Shown: positions 9,301 through 23,277, counted from the stretch's first letter. The stretch is DNA of 64,000 bases from Companilactobacillus ginsenosidimutans (GCF_001050475.1 NZ_CP012034.1:806001-870000), one strand, 5' to 3'. Notes: generated by a model not told the origin, from the letters alone. Made by a program: numbers and translations.

Positions 9301-10281
9301 ATGGTCCAATTACTCAAAGTTCATGGTTCAGAGAACCAATTTTTTATCCTAGATCAAACGCAACTTGATACACAATTGACTGATACAGAGTTAAGTCAAT
9401 TGGGAATACAGCTTTGCAACCCAGAAAATGGTATTTTAGATGGTGCCGACGGTGTTCTAGTCGTTAATACATCAACTAACTCAGAAGCGTTAGCTCAAAT
9501 GAGAGTCATCAATGCAGACGGTTCAGAAGCAAAGATGTGTGGGAATGGTTTAAGAACTGTTAGTCGCTATCTATCAGAAAAATACAATGAACCCTCTTTT
9601 AAAATTGAAACATTAGAAGCAAATTTAGACGTTAAAAAATCTGCAGATTTAGCCATCGGGGTCCCCGCCTTTAGCGTTCAAATAAAACCAATCTCATTTG
9701 AAGCTAAAGACTTACCTTTCTCATACAAAGGTATGAATGAAATGATTAACGAAGAAGTACCAGAATTCATCATGGGACAAACTTTTACATCAATTGCAGT
9801 TCCAAATCCACACTTGATAAGCTTTGTCGGACATATTAATGAAAAAGAACTTGGTATATTAGGTAAGACACTCAACTCACCCAATGAATATTTCCCTGAA
9901 GGTGTTAACGTAAGCTTTGCAGAAATTAGAGGCGACAATGAGCTGTTTGTTCAAACATATGAACGTGGTGTTGGCTTTACTAATGCCTGCGGTACAGGAA
10001 TGTCTGCAACAAGTTTAGCCTTTGCGTTGCTACACAAAGATAAATTCACTGAAAGTGACGATATCTCAGTTTATAATCCAGGTGGAATGGTTAAAACACA
10101 TATAACACTTGGTAATACAAAGGAACAAAGTGATATTCACCTAATTGGAAATGCTACATTTACTCATACACTAGATATTGATGAAGCTGATCTACACAGT
10201 TTGAATTTAAATAAATTTGATATTAAGTCAACTGGTGAAGAAAGTTTGTATCAAGATTTTGTAAGTGAAATTGTAAAATAA
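9301..10281 (+). CDS. dapF: Diaminopimelate epimerase
   Basis: 326 residues. It interconverts LL- and meso-diaminopimelate, supplying both lysine synthesis and peptidoglycan. The two catalytic cysteines are in AKMCGNGLR (residue about 80) and TNACGTGMSA (about 230), the hallmark of the family. The start ATG directly follows the lysC stop, with GAGGTGG inside the end of lysC. An intrinsic terminator follows the stop codon. It is longer than many DapF proteins (about 275), mainly through a C-terminal extension of roughly 40 residues. Confidence 0.95.
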   Translation: MVQLLKVHGSENQFFILDQTQLDTQLTDTELSQLGIQLCNPENGILDGADGVLVVNTSTNSEALAQMRVINADGSEAKMCGNGLRTVSRYLSEKYNEPSFKIETLEANLDVKKSADLAIGVPAFSVQIKPISFEAKDLPFSYKGMNEMINEEVPEFIMGQTFTSIAVPNPHLISFVGHINEKELGILGKTLNSPNEYFPEGVNVSFAEIRGDNELFVQTYERGVGFTNACGTGMSATSLAFALLHKDKFTESDDISVYNPGGMVKTHITLGNTKEQSDIHLIGNATFTHTLDIDEADLHSLNLNKFDIKSTGEESLYQDFVSEIVK

Positions 10282-10284
10282 TCT

Positions 10285-10316
10285 AACACTGTCATTAATT
10301 TGACGGTGTTTTTTTA
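10285..10316 (+). terminator. Terminator of lysC-dapF
   Basis: AACACTGTCA pairs with TGACGGTGTT around a short loop, followed by a run of T. It lies four bases after the dapF stop. Confidence 0.88.
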
Positions 10317-10359
10317 TGTCTCGAAGAAACTAATCAAAAGCTTTTGAGATTTCTGGTAA

Positions 10360-10397
10360 CAAAAAAAAGTCATACAGCAACTTTACTGTATGACTTC
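10360..10397 (-). terminator. Terminator of the rRNA-tRNA operon
   Basis: A perfect 11-bp stem (AAGTCATACAG with CTGTATGACTT) and eight T on the minus strand. It lies 45 bases after tRNA-Ser. Confidence 0.9.
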
Positions 10398-10441
10398 AAT
10401 AATATTGGAATGAATAATCCAGTATAATGTATACTACTAAG

Positions 10442-10531
10442 CGGAGAATAAGGGATTTGAACCCTTGATACAGGCAATACCCGTATACATGATTTCCAAT
10501 CATGCTCCTTCAACCACTCGGACAATTCTCC
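10442..10531 (-). tRNA. tRNA-Ser (GGA)
   Basis: 90-base class II tRNA. The acceptor GGAGAAT pairs with ATTCTCC, the anticodon loop has GGA between ATGATT and AATCAT, there is a long variable arm, and the T arm has GGTTCAAATCC. The CCA end is not encoded. Serine identity follows from the GGA anticodon and long variable arm. Confidence 0.95.
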
Positions 10532-10545
10532 AGGGCAAAAAAAAA

Positions 10546-10618
10546 CTCCGGTTGTCAGACTCGAACTGACGACAACCTGATTAACAGTCAGGTGCTCTAC
10601 CAACTGAGCTAAACCGGA
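10546..10618 (-). tRNA. tRNA-Asn (GTT)
   Basis: 73 bases. The acceptor TCCGGTT pairs with AACCGGA, the D arm reads AGCTCAGTTGGTAGAGC, the anticodon GTT sits in CTGACTGTTAATCAG, and the T arm has GTTCGAGTC. It is transcribed with 5S rRNA just upstream. Confidence 0.96.
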
Positions 10619-10631
10619 ATAAAAAACAAAG

Positions 10632-10748
10632 CGTGGCAACTACCTATCCTCGCGGGCAGTTTCCCACCAACTACTTTCGGCGTTAAGAAGCTTAACTTCT
10701 GTGTTCGGCATGGGAACAGGTGTATCCTTCTTGCTATCGCCACCACAC
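10632..10748 (-). rRNA. rrf: 5S ribosomal RNA
   Basis: About 117 bases. Leftward it begins TGTGGTGGCGATAGC and contains CCCATGCCGAACACAGAAG, the conserved 5S core, with a closing stem at the 3' end (GCCACGC). The ends are estimated. Confidence 0.95.
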
Positions 10749-10817
10749 TTCGTTTCCTCGTACCTTCAAAACTAGATATTAATCATAATGAATTCTTCAC
10801 ACTTCAAACTACGTGAC

Positions 10818-15490
<4,673 letters not shown>

Positions 15491-15663
15491 TTTTGATTGT
15501 TTGTGACTCATTTGTTATTAATTATTATTACTAACGAACTGACTTCGTTATAATTGTTTCTTTGACCTTATATAATAAGGCCTACACAATTAGCGTTAAA
15601 ACTTTGTTCAGTTTTCAAAGGTCTATCACTCTAGTAAGCGCTTACGCTCACCAGTGCTATATT

Positions 15664-15692
15664 AGTTTATCAATCTGACAATCTAATGTCAA
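15664..15692 (-). promoter_or_regulatory. Possible rRNA operon promoter P3
   Basis: Leftward TTGACA (15692-15687), a 17-base spacer and TAAACT (15669-15664). The -35 is perfect and the -10 weaker. It is the promoter nearest to 16S. Confidence 0.5.
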
Positions 15693-15766
15693 GGATTAAT
15701 TTAACTTTTGTTTCATATAAATCATTGTGATTTATATGAATTGTTACTTCGATAAGCAACTTAATT

Positions 15767-15795
15767 ATCATATCTAATTATCAACTTCATGTCAA
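15767..15795 (-). promoter_or_regulatory. rRNA operon promoter P2
   Basis: Leftward TTGACA (15795-15790), a 17-base spacer and TATGAT (15772-15767). Near-consensus, about 100 bases upstream of P3. Confidence 0.75.
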
Positions 15796-15866
15796 CAATT
15801 ATTTTGATTAATTAATATCTCAACTCGTTTACTTGCTAAGAATATTTCCTATCGAGTAACTTTATA

Positions 15867-15895
15867 ATTATACCAAGCTGATAACCATAAGTCAA
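15867..15895 (-). promoter_or_regulatory. rRNA operon promoter P1
   Basis: Leftward TTGACT (15895-15890), a 17-base spacer and a perfect TATAAT (15872-15867). It is about 100 bases upstream of P2. The rest of the gap from 15491 to 16187 is AT-rich, and I see no gene in it. Confidence 0.78.
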
Positions 15896-16187
15896 CAACT
15901 TTTTTATAATTATTATTTAGCTATCTCGCTTTCGCTTGATAGCCTTGATGTTGTTCATGTCTCGCAACAACAAATAATATCTTACCAATTCACTTCCATG
16001 CATGCAAGTGTTTTTTTACATATTTTTCAATTTATTTTCACTTCGCTGTTTTTATAGTTCGACATTCCTATTTAATCGCGTTAAAACGCCATTTTGCTTA
16101 TTTGATATTAGCCAATTTCAAAACAAACTAAGTAATTTTCATTGAGATAAGTCTTTCTTCTTTCATGAAAGTAGTACTCATTATACA

Positions 16188-16224
16188 TAAAAAGGGTAAT
16201 GAAGTTAATCTTCATTACCCTTTT
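16188..16224. terminator. Bidirectional terminator after ltaS
   Basis: AAAAGGGTAATGAAG is mirrored by CTTCATTACCCTTTT around a five-base loop, giving A and T runs on both sides. It lies just past the ltaS stop. Confidence 0.85.
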
Positions 16225-16226
16225 AT

Positions 16227-18281
16227 CTATTTGAGTTCTGGTGCATCTGTTTGATATAGATTCATTAACGACTTATTGTCATTCTGGGCTAATATGCTTG
16301 TACCATTCTTGGTACGTGCCTTTTTCAATTCTTTTAAAGCAGTACTCTTCTTATAAGAGTAATCCTTCTTATCAACAGTAGCGAATCCTTCTGGTTTATA
16401 GAACCTTAACAAATCACCATTGATAACACGATCAGATAGAGATAGTTCGGTTGTCACTCTGTTAGACATTTGTGCCTTCTGAGTCGCAGAAAGACTTTTA
16501 TCTACTTTACCATTCTTAGTATTGTAATACGTACTTCCCACCTTAGTTACATCTGGAGATACAAAATCTCCATTTCTAAATGCGACTATTTGCGAGTGTT
16601 GTGGTGATAGTAAGTCACTACCAAATTGAATCATGTTTTTATCATTGACTCCAAGCAAATTCAATAATGTAGGTAGAACATCTATTTCTCCACCATAAGT
16701 ATGGTTCACACCACCCTTTAATCCATCCATATGAATCATGAATGGTACACGCTGATACTGTGCATTATCAAAATCATTGAAATTCTTGATTCCAGTAATC
16801 TTAGACATAGCTTTTTTATGGTTATCAGAAATACCATAGTGATCGCCGTAGAACACAACCATACTAGTTTTATCGAGTCCAGTGGCTTTAAGCCAATCCA
16901 TAAACTCACCAATTGATTGATCCAAATAACGTGCAGTTTGAACATAACCATTTACAGTGCTGTCCCCTGTATCCGTCTTACTAATACTTTGGTTCTTCTT
17001 ATCCAGTGAATATGGATAATGGTTAGTAACTGTAATGAGTTTTGCATAGAACGGTTGTGGTAATTGTTGAATATATTGAGCAGAGTCTCTAAGGAAAATT
17101 TTATCCTTCATACCATAACCGACGTTATAGCTCTTCTTTTGCTTATAGTAGTTGGAACTAAAGAAGTAATCATAACCCCATGACTTATATGTGTTATCAC
17201 GATTCCAGAAACTTGGAACATCCCCATGGAACGATGCTGTTGTGTATCCCTGTTGATCCATAATTGCAGGAGCAGCTTGGAATGTATTTGTTGTTCCGTC
17301 GGTAACCATTGCCGCACCTTGAGGTAAACCAAATAACGAGTTTTCAAGCATCAACTCAGCATCAGCAGTTTTACCCTGTCCAACTTGGTTAAAGAAATTG
17401 TCGAAACTAAGGGTATCATTCTGGTGGTATATCTTATTTAAGTTAGGAGTAACTTCCTGATCATCCCACTTATAATCAATTAAATATTGTTGAAAACTTT
17501 CCAAGTGGATTATGAAGACATTCTTGCCTTTTGCTACACCGGAGTATTCCACATTGGGCGCAGCGTAATTGTCTTTCATATACTTTTGAATCGAATCTAA
17601 ATCTGAACTCTTTGATTGTGCCTTAACAGCACTTGTCTTTGTAGTTTTCACGACATCGTATACATTAAATGCGTTTAGACCTAAATACTTAACAATGTAG
17701 TTATTATCGAAAGTTCTAGTAAGCAATCCTGAACGATCACTTTCTGCCAAAGTTAAATTAGCTCCAAATAGCAATACTGCTAATGATGTAATCAAAATTG
17801 GAATACGCCACTTAAGTCGTTTAACATCCATCCTGATTACCTTAAATGCCAATAATAATATTAAAATAAGGACATCAATAAATACTAAAAAGTCAGTTGG
17901 TTGAACAATTCCTGCAATACTCTTACCAAGGTTGTTCGAAACCGATCCAGAACCTTTGATAAGTATCATTGTTAAAAAGTCTGAGAATTCACGATAATAC
18001 AAGATGTTTGAGAATAGCCAAACAGAGTCTAGAAAATCTATAATCAATAAGAAAATATACGATTTTCTACCCTTCATATACAGTGCCAAACCAAATAACA
18101 GTAGCATAACCGGAATAGGATTAATCACCATTAAAAACGTTTGAAGTGATCCCTTGACACCAAGGTTGAATTTCGTGGTATATGCATAAACTGTTTTGAT
18201 AGTATATAGAACTACTGCTAAGATGACAAAACCCAATCTAGTATTTAAAAAATTTGAGAAACCTTTGATAATACGCTTCAT
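16227..18281 (-). CDS. ltaS: Lipoteichoic acid synthase
   Basis: About 684 residues. It polymerises glycerol phosphate from phosphatidylglycerol onto the glycolipid anchor at the outer face of the membrane. The N-terminal 200 residues hold about five membrane segments. The extracellular sulfatase-type domain follows, with NQVGQGKTADAEL, whose threonine is the expected nucleophile, then FHGDVPSFW and VVFYGDHYG for metal binding. The ATG at 18281 is chosen because GGAG lies nine bases upstream; an earlier in-frame ATG overlaps that site. It is the last gene of a leftward cluster with lafA, lafB and a flippase-like gene, matching the pathway order. Confidence 0.95.
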   Translation of the reverse strand: MKRIIKGFSNFLNTRLGFVILAVVLYTIKTVYAYTTKFNLGVKGSLQTFLMVINPIPVMLLLFGLALYMKGRKSYIFLLIIDFLDSVWLFSNILYYREFSDFLTMILIKGSGSVSNNLGKSIAGIVQPTDFLVFIDVLILILLLAFKVIRMDVKRLKWRIPILITSLAVLLFGANLTLAESDRSGLLTRTFDNNYIVKYLGLNAFNVYDVVKTTKTSAVKAQSKSSDLDSIQKYMKDNYAAPNVEYSGVAKGKNVFIIHLESFQQYLIDYKWDDQEVTPNLNKIYHQNDTLSFDNFFNQVGQGKTADAELMLENSLFGLPQGAAMVTDGTTNTFQAAPAIMDQQGYTTASFHGDVPSFWNRDNTYKSWGYDYFFSSNYYKQKKSYNVGYGMKDKIFLRDSAQYIQQLPQPFYAKLITVTNHYPYSLDKKNQSISKTDTGDSTVNGYVQTARYLDQSIGEFMDWLKATGLDKTSMVVFYGDHYGISDNHKKAMSKITGIKNFNDFDNAQYQRVPFMIHMDGLKGGVNHTYGGEIDVLPTLLNLLGVNDKNMIQFGSDLLSPQHSQIVAFRNGDFVSPDVTKVGSTYYNTKNGKVDKSLSATQKAQMSNRVTTELSLSDRVINGDLLRFYKPEGFATVDKKDYSYKKSTALKELKKARTKNGTSILAQNDNKSLMNLYQTDAPELK

Positions 18282-18311
18282 GTGTTTTCGCTCCATAATC
18301 TTACTTTAGCA

Positions 18312-19337
18312 TTATGCTTTATTTTTATTTAAGTTGGGCTTCTTCGAAACCCCAATCATCCCCAAGAACATACCAAAGAAGTATGTAATAAATCTCCACA
18401 AAAACATAGCTAAAATCAATCCGGAAGCTGATGGAATAAAGCCTGCAAATAAGGCTTTAAAACTAACTTCTGCCCCACCAGTACCACCTGGAACTGGAAA
18501 AATGGATGTAATCATCACAATCATAATTTGCATAACAATTACATCAAGTAAATTAATATGATGAACGTTTAGAGCCAACAGTACGAAGTAAACAACGAAA
18601 TAGTATAAAAAGAGCTGCAACACTGTTAATACCGCTGCCTTAATTACTTTCTTACGTTCTTTTTTTAATACCAGACTTTCATTGTAGAAACTATCAATAC
18701 TACGGTCAGCTGACTCTAAAATTTTATCACGTTTTTCATCTTTAAGGAAAAATAATACTGGTTTTAAGACAACTTGAACCATTCTCTTAGTGAAGTTGTA
18801 ATAGTACATAATCATTAACAAGAAAGAAATGGTTACTACGTGTATTACTAATCCAAATAAAATTAGCAAGGCTAGTCCGCCAAAATGTCTTGCAACGCTC
18901 TGAAAGCTAACTAACATTGCAACTACGAAATTGATTAGCACCATCCCTTGATAGATGACAAACTTCATTAGCAAAACGGAACTAGCTCTTCCTCCATCAA
19001 TTTTTGATTGCATCAAACCAACTAATTGTGCAGGCTGACCACCCGAAGAAAACGGAGTAATTGCATTGAATAAAGCCTGGATGAGTGGAATACGATACAT
19101 TTCCCACCAGCCAAACTTACGGTCTTCTTTTTTCTTTAGTAATGTGTGCAGCACCCAAGCTTCCACGGCATATGAAAGTAACATGGATACAAAAGCAATA
19201 ACTAACCAAAAAAAGTTGAGCCCTTTAAAAATATTAACTAGTGATTCAAAATTGATATCTTTAGCTTCCCACCAAAAAATACCGGCACCAAGGCCCAACA
19301 TTACTAACAATGCAAAAATGTTTTTTCTACTCATCAT
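18312..19337 (-). CDS. Flippase-like / lysylphosphatidylglycerol synthase TM-region family membrane protein
   Basis: 341 residues with about eight hydrophobic segments and no soluble catalytic domain. It contains the family's ITPFSSGGQPAQL and FPVPGGTGGAE motifs. Proteins of this family (COG0392, related to the MprF flippase half) are thought to move lipids across membranes. The start overlaps the lafB stop (ATGATG/TGA). Its place between lafB and ltaS suggests it helps move the diglucosyl lipid anchor to the outer leaflet, as LtaA does elsewhere. That role is inference. Confidence 0.85.
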   Translation of the reverse strand: MMSRKNIFALLVMLGLGAGIFWWEAKDINFESLVNIFKGLNFFWLVIAFVSMLLSYAVEAWVLHTLLKKKEDRKFGWWEMYRIPLIQALFNAITPFSSGGQPAQLVGLMQSKIDGGRASSVLLMKFVIYQGMVLINFVVAMLVSFQSVARHFGGLALLILFGLVIHVVTISFLLMIMYYYNFTKRMVQVVLKPVLFFLKDEKRDKILESADRSIDSFYNESLVLKKERKKVIKAAVLTVLQLFLYYFVVYFVLLALNVHHINLLDVIVMQIMIVMITSIFPVPGGTGGAEVSFKALFAGFIPSASGLILAMFLWRFITYFFGMFLGMIGVSKKPNLNKNKA

Positions 19338-20368
19338 TTATCCTGTTTATATATTTTGTATTGGTCATTATAAAACTTATACCAAATCTCACTTAAGTGA
19401 TCTGGAGAATAGTAACTTGAAGCTTCTTTAGATTTCTTTTTAAAATCAGCCAAAATTCCACGATTATTATTAGCCCGGTTAATGAAGTCACTCATTTCGG
19501 CTCTATTTTCCGCTGGTTCATAATATCCGTCAATAATTGCTTGATAGAGTTCGAGATTACGAAGTAATACAGGGGCTCCACAACTAAATGCTTCTAAAAC
19601 TGACATTGGAAATAGTTCATCATAAGATGGCAACAAGAAAATATCACAAATGTTATAGTAGTTCACTAAATCATTTCTATCAACAATACCTGTGAATTTC
19701 ATATTTTCAGGTGCATCTTCCAACATCTTTTTATAACGATCATACCCGTCAGTTATCTTGCCAAATGAAAATCCACCTGCCCAAATAAATTGAATGTCTG
19801 GGTTTTCTTGTGCTAATTTGTAAAAGTCGTCAATTCCCTTACGTTCTTGAACCTGTCCATCCCCGAAAACAACAAACTTGTCTTCAGGAATGTTCATTTT
19901 CTTTCTGAAAGCAGATTTCTCTTCGTCTGACTTCTCATAAAAAGTCTCAGTTGAGACGAAATTAGGAATATATTTAATTTTTTCGCGTTTTAACCCATGT
20001 GCGACTAACTTATCAATAAAAGTTGGATTAACTACAACAATCTGATCCATCCTCTTATAAAAGCTAATCACATATTTATAAAAGATATTTCTGAATAACT
20101 TAGGAAGTTTGATGCTCCCCTCTAAAGTTTCGGGCAAGAAATGTACGTAGCCAATTTTTCGACCACGCTTCTTTGAAAATGTTGATAAATAAAATGTTGG
20201 ATTAATAGTGTGATAATGACTTAAATCAGCACGAGAATACTTGTTAATTTTAATATCAAAATCCTTACTGAAGCGACTCTTCAATAAGTTCACTAACTCA
20301 ATATAAGCACTACCAACACCCTGTCCTGCCACTTTATCAGCAGTTGAAAACATGGTGATTTTAATCAT
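19334..20368 (-). CDS. lafB: Glycolipid glycosyltransferase LafB (GT4)
   Basis: 344 residues, GT-B fold. It begins MIKITMFSTADKVAGQGVGSAYIEL, as LafB proteins do, with the GQGVGS glycine loop near the N-terminus. The C-terminal nucleotide-sugar domain has FGDGQVQERKGIDDF and PSYDELFPMSVLEAFSCG, the EX7E-like motif of GT4. It probably adds the second sugar to monoglycosyl diacylglycerol, forming the diglycosyl lipid that anchors lipoteichoic acid. It overlaps lafA by eight bases. Which sugar is transferred cannot be told from the sequence. Confidence 0.88.
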   Translation of the reverse strand: MIKITMFSTADKVAGQGVGSAYIELVNLLKSRFSKDFDIKINKYSRADLSHYHTINPTFYLSTFSKKRGRKIGYVHFLPETLEGSIKLPKLFRNIFYKYVISFYKRMDQIVVVNPTFIDKLVAHGLKREKIKYIPNFVSTETFYEKSDEEKSAFRKKMNIPEDKFVVFGDGQVQERKGIDDFYKLAQENPDIQFIWAGGFSFGKITDGYDRYKKMLEDAPENMKFTGIVDRNDLVNYYNICDIFLLPSYDELFPMSVLEAFSCGAPVLLRNLELYQAIIDGYYEPAENRAEMSDFINRANNNRGILADFKKKSKEASSYYSPDHLSEIWYKFYNDQYKIYKQDK

Positions 20369-21560
20369 TCGAATACTCCTCTGGATCTATTGATGAGTTC
20401 GACAATTTTTCTCGAACAAAATACTCTTGAGCGCTGTGGTAAAAACTAAGTACAGAATCACCAAACTTATCTGAAGAAATGTTGTAAAGAATTCTCTGTC
20501 TAGCATCCCTATCATCAAACGAGTTTGGATGATCTAAGTAGGCAATTATCTTAGGAATCAGTTGATCATCTTGATTAAATGTCACACCCACAGACGGATC
20601 TGTTAATAGCTGATCCGTGTATGGTGCACTTCTAACAACAATCTTTAATCCAGATGCGATTGCTTCAATATAAGTTAAACCTTGTGATTCAGTATCACTC
20701 GAAGAAACAAATATATTTGCCATGTGATAATAAGGCGAAATCTTGTCATGCTCAACTTCACCAGTGAAAATAACATTATCTGTAATATGCAAGTCTTTTG
20801 ACATCTGGACTAATTCATCCATGTCTGGACCACCACCAACAATCACAAGCATTAATTTAGGATTGTATTTAATTAATTCCGGCATTGATCTTAATACATG
20901 ATCAATTTTTTTCTCCAACGCTATACGACTTAACATTAAAATTACTGGCTGGTCTTCAGCAATGCCCAATTTTTCACGAACAATTGTTGAATCCACTGGT
21001 TTAGTGTATTCAGACAAATCAACACCTGTTGGAATAATTGAGATTGGCGCTTCAATTTTATATCTATCCAAAGTTGCTTTAACTTGCTTACTTGGCGCTA
21101 CCACACCTGATGCATTATTAATAAACATACGAGACATTTGCTTTACGTGATATGGCTTGAGTAAATGGCCATTTAGTACATAATGCAAATAATCCTCATA
21201 CATGGTGTGATAAGTATGTACGAACGGTATTTTTAATTGTTTTGCGACAAATTTTCCAATTAGACCCAATGAAAATTCAGTTTGGGTATGAATTATATCA
21301 AGTTTTAATTCCTTAGCTAGATCAACAGCATGAAACATCCCTCTAATGGCAATTCTTCTATCAGTAAAGGAAATGAATGGTACACTACCTAATCGAAAAA
21401 TATTAGGCTCAATAGTTGTTTTAGAAACACTAGGATCAGTAGTTGTAAAAATATACACTGAATGACCCTTTCGTTCTAGATCGTTTTTTAAGGTTTGAAT
21501 TGAAGTGGCAACACCACTAACTTGAGGGAAATAAGTATCGGTAAATATTCCGATATTCAT
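20361..21560 (-). CDS. lafA: Diacylglycerol glucosyltransferase LafA (GT4)
   Basis: About 399 residues. It begins MNIGIFTDTYFPQVSGVATS, typical of 1,2-diacylglycerol 3-alpha-glucosyltransferases. IPTGVDLSEY, MLSRIALEKKIDHVL and SSSDTESQGLTYIEAIASG are the GT4 donor-site motifs. It makes the first glycolipid from UDP-glucose and diacylglycerol at the inner membrane face. ATG 21560 is used because GAGGAG lies eight bases upstream; an ATG nine bases earlier touches that site. It is the first gene of the glycolipid and lipoteichoic acid operon. Confidence 0.9.
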   Translation of the reverse strand: MNIGIFTDTYFPQVSGVATSIQTLKNDLERKGHSVYIFTTTDPSVSKTTIEPNIFRLGSVPFISFTDRRIAIRGMFHAVDLAKELKLDIIHTQTEFSLGLIGKFVAKQLKIPFVHTYHTMYEDYLHYVLNGHLLKPYHVKQMSRMFINNASGVVAPSKQVKATLDRYKIEAPISIIPTGVDLSEYTKPVDSTIVREKLGIAEDQPVILMLSRIALEKKIDHVLRSMPELIKYNPKLMLVIVGGGPDMDELVQMSKDLHITDNVIFTGEVEHDKISPYYHMANIFVSSSDTESQGLTYIEAIASGLKIVVRSAPYTDQLLTDPSVGVTFNQDDQLIPKIIAYLDHPNSFDDRDARQRILYNISSDKFGDSVLSFYHSAQEYFVREKLSNSSIDPEEYSND

Positions 21561-21634
21561 AAACAGCATCTCCTCATAACTTTATATTGAAGATTATAAC
21601 AAAAAAGGGAGATTGATTTCTCCCAATCCAGGCG

Positions 21635-22129
21635 TTATTTGATTATTCTAACAAAATTACGGTTATTCATAAGGAAGTAAAATACAACAGTTCCTACTGC
21701 AACTACCGCAAATTCACCAATTGCTACGGTTCCCACTGTTAACCAGAATGGTACATGAATGACATAGAACAATTCTGCTCCAACAATAAGGCCATTTACA
21801 ACAGCACAAAATACTGGCACTAACCAAATTAGTTTCATCTTGTTAGAAATCAAAACGATTAGTAAACAAGAAATTGCAGTTGCCATTGTTCCAAATATTA
21901 AATCTGGTAACCCTAGTTGACTGCTAAAAATGTTAGTAATAAAACATCCAATTATCAATGACCAACTATATTTAGGATTGAAGAAAACCAATAACATTAA
22001 TATTTCAGATACTCTAAATTGTATTGCTCCATAGGCGAAAGCCGATAATCCGGGTGCCAATGTCAAAGCTACATATAATGCAGCTACAATTGCTAATCTA
22101 GTAATATCTCTTACTTTTAAATTGCGCAT
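21635..22129 (-). CDS. queT: QueT-family queuosine precursor transporter
   Basis: 164 residues, five or six hydrophobic segments. It is the substrate-binding S component of an ECF-type vitamin importer; the energising module is not in the window. The N-terminus MRNLKVRDITRLAIVAALYV and the FRVSEILMLLVFF segment are typical of the QueT family (COG4708). The riboswitch directly upstream recognises preQ1 in other bacteria, which supports uptake of queuine precursors as the role. Confidence 0.92.
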   Translation of the reverse strand: MRNLKVRDITRLAIVAALYVALTLAPGLSAFAYGAIQFRVSEILMLLVFFNPKYSWSLIIGCFITNIFSSQLGLPDLIFGTMATAISCLLIVLISNKMKLIWLVPVFCAVVNGLIVGAELFYVIHVPFWLTVGTVAIGEFAVVAVGTVVFYFLMNNRNFVRIIK

Positions 22130-22140
22130 AATAAAAAAAT

Positions 22141-22183
22141 CCTTTCACTGTTTTGTTAGGACAGGTTACCAGTGCAAACTGCC
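22141..22183 (-). promoter_or_regulatory. preQ1-I riboswitch
   Basis: Leftward, GGCAG pairs with CTGTC to form P1, enclosing a 14-base loop. The loop's CACTG can pair with CAGTG of the tail to form the pseudoknot, and the tail between them reads CTAACAAAACA, close to known preQ1-I RNAs. AAAGGA, the queT ribosome binding site, directly follows the pseudoknot strand, so control is probably translational. Confidence 0.8.
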
Positions 22184-22250
22184 AATTAATAATGTTAACT
22201 TTTTTGACACTGATAAGCAACTTACAAAAATGTAATACTGTCCACCATAC

Positions 22251-22287
22251 AAAAAAATCCTGTAACATCCACTCGGATATTACAGGA
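22251..22287 (-). terminator. Terminator after the deoxynucleoside kinase gene
   Basis: TCCTGTAATATCC pairs with GGATGTTACAGGA (one G-U) around GAGT, followed by seven T on the minus strand. Confidence 0.9.
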
Positions 22288-22295
22288 TAATAATT

Positions 22296-22949
22296 TTACA
22301 ACTTAGGCAATAAATCACGTTCATTTAATTTAGTATCAATTTGATTTAAAACAATTTGTAAATCGTCCTTGTTTTCAACATAATCCAATTGATCACCATT
22401 AATTTTCATTTTTGGACTGTAATCATATTCATCATACCAGTCATCATAACGACCAAGTAAATTGTGATAATAATCAACCAAAGTTGGATCCTGTTCTGGC
22501 TGTTCATAGTCACGTCCACGTTTCTCAATGCGCTTGATCATTGTGTCATATGAGATATCAATATGAATTAACAAGTCTGGTGCTTTTTTAGCGGCTGCAT
22601 ATGGAAGTTCTTGCATCATATTATCAAGAAGCTCGTCATAGACCTTCACTTCTTGTTGTGTTGCACGACCCATGTCGGCGTTCATGTGGAAGAACAAAGC
22701 ATCTTCATAAATTGAACGGTCTAACACGTTATTATCATCAGCCAAAGCTTTTTTAATTGATTCAAAACGTTTATTTAAAAAGTAAATTTGTAGTAGGAAA
22801 GCATATTGCTTAGGGTCTTTATAGAACAATGGCAAAACTGGATTATCATCTACTTGTTCATAAAAAGCCTCTGTTCCTAAATGTTCTGACAAAATTGTTG
22901 CTAACGTACTTTTACCAGCACCAATTGTGCCACTTAATACGATCATCAT
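22296..22949 (-). CDS. Deoxynucleoside kinase (deoxyadenosine/deoxyguanosine kinase family)
   Basis: 217 residues. It phosphorylates deoxynucleosides for salvage, with ATP or another NTP. SGTIGAGKST at the N-terminus is the P-loop, VLDRSIYEDALFF carries the DRS substrate motif, and KRGRDYEQ belongs to the lid. GGAGG lies seven bases before ATG 22949. It is a single gene with its own terminator. Lactobacilli often carry paired dAK/dGK subunits; only one is here, so the exact nucleoside is open. Confidence 0.92.
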   Translation of the reverse strand: MMIVLSGTIGAGKSTLATILSEHLGTEAFYEQVDDNPVLPLFYKDPKQYAFLLQIYFLNKRFESIKKALADDNNVLDRSIYEDALFFHMNADMGRATQQEVKVYDELLDNMMQELPYAAAKKAPDLLIHIDISYDTMIKRIEKRGRDYEQPEQDPTLVDYYHNLLGRYDDWYDEYDYSPKMKINGDQLDYVENKDDLQIVLNQIDTKLNERDLLPKL

Positions 22950-23090
22950 TATATTCCTCCATCTGGTCCAAAAAAATCAATAGCTAATATCTTACCACTC
23001 AGAACTATATGTTGTATATAAATATTTTGAATATTCTATATATGGTGTCTTTTGATGATTTATAAACGCTGATATATCAATATTTTAGTC

Positions 23091-23121
23091 AAAAAAAAAG
23101 ATCCTCACACACTGTGAGGAC
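23091..23121 (-). terminator. Terminator after the DUF2207 gene
   Basis: TCCTCACAGTGTGTGAGGA hairpin with nine T on the minus strand. About 160 bases of AT-rich leftover sequence lie between it and the gene. Confidence 0.85.
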
Positions 23122-23205
23122 CCTTCTCGTCAATTCCCTTTTTCGTTCCAGTGAATATAATACCAATTCAATATAACATTGGGGTTACAAACTTGTTTCT
23201 TTATA

Positions 23206-23231
23206 ACTTTTTTAATCGCAATTAAAAAAGT
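23206..23231. repeat. Perfect AT-rich inverted repeat
   Basis: ACTTTTTTAAT and ATTAAAAAAGT separated by CGCA form an 11-bp AT-only stem 47 bases downstream of the DUF2207 stop. It could act as a weak terminator or message stabiliser. Confidence 0.5.
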
Positions 23232-23277
23232 ATTAAGACGATAAGAAAAAGTTAACATTTTGTTTGTTTCATGTTCT

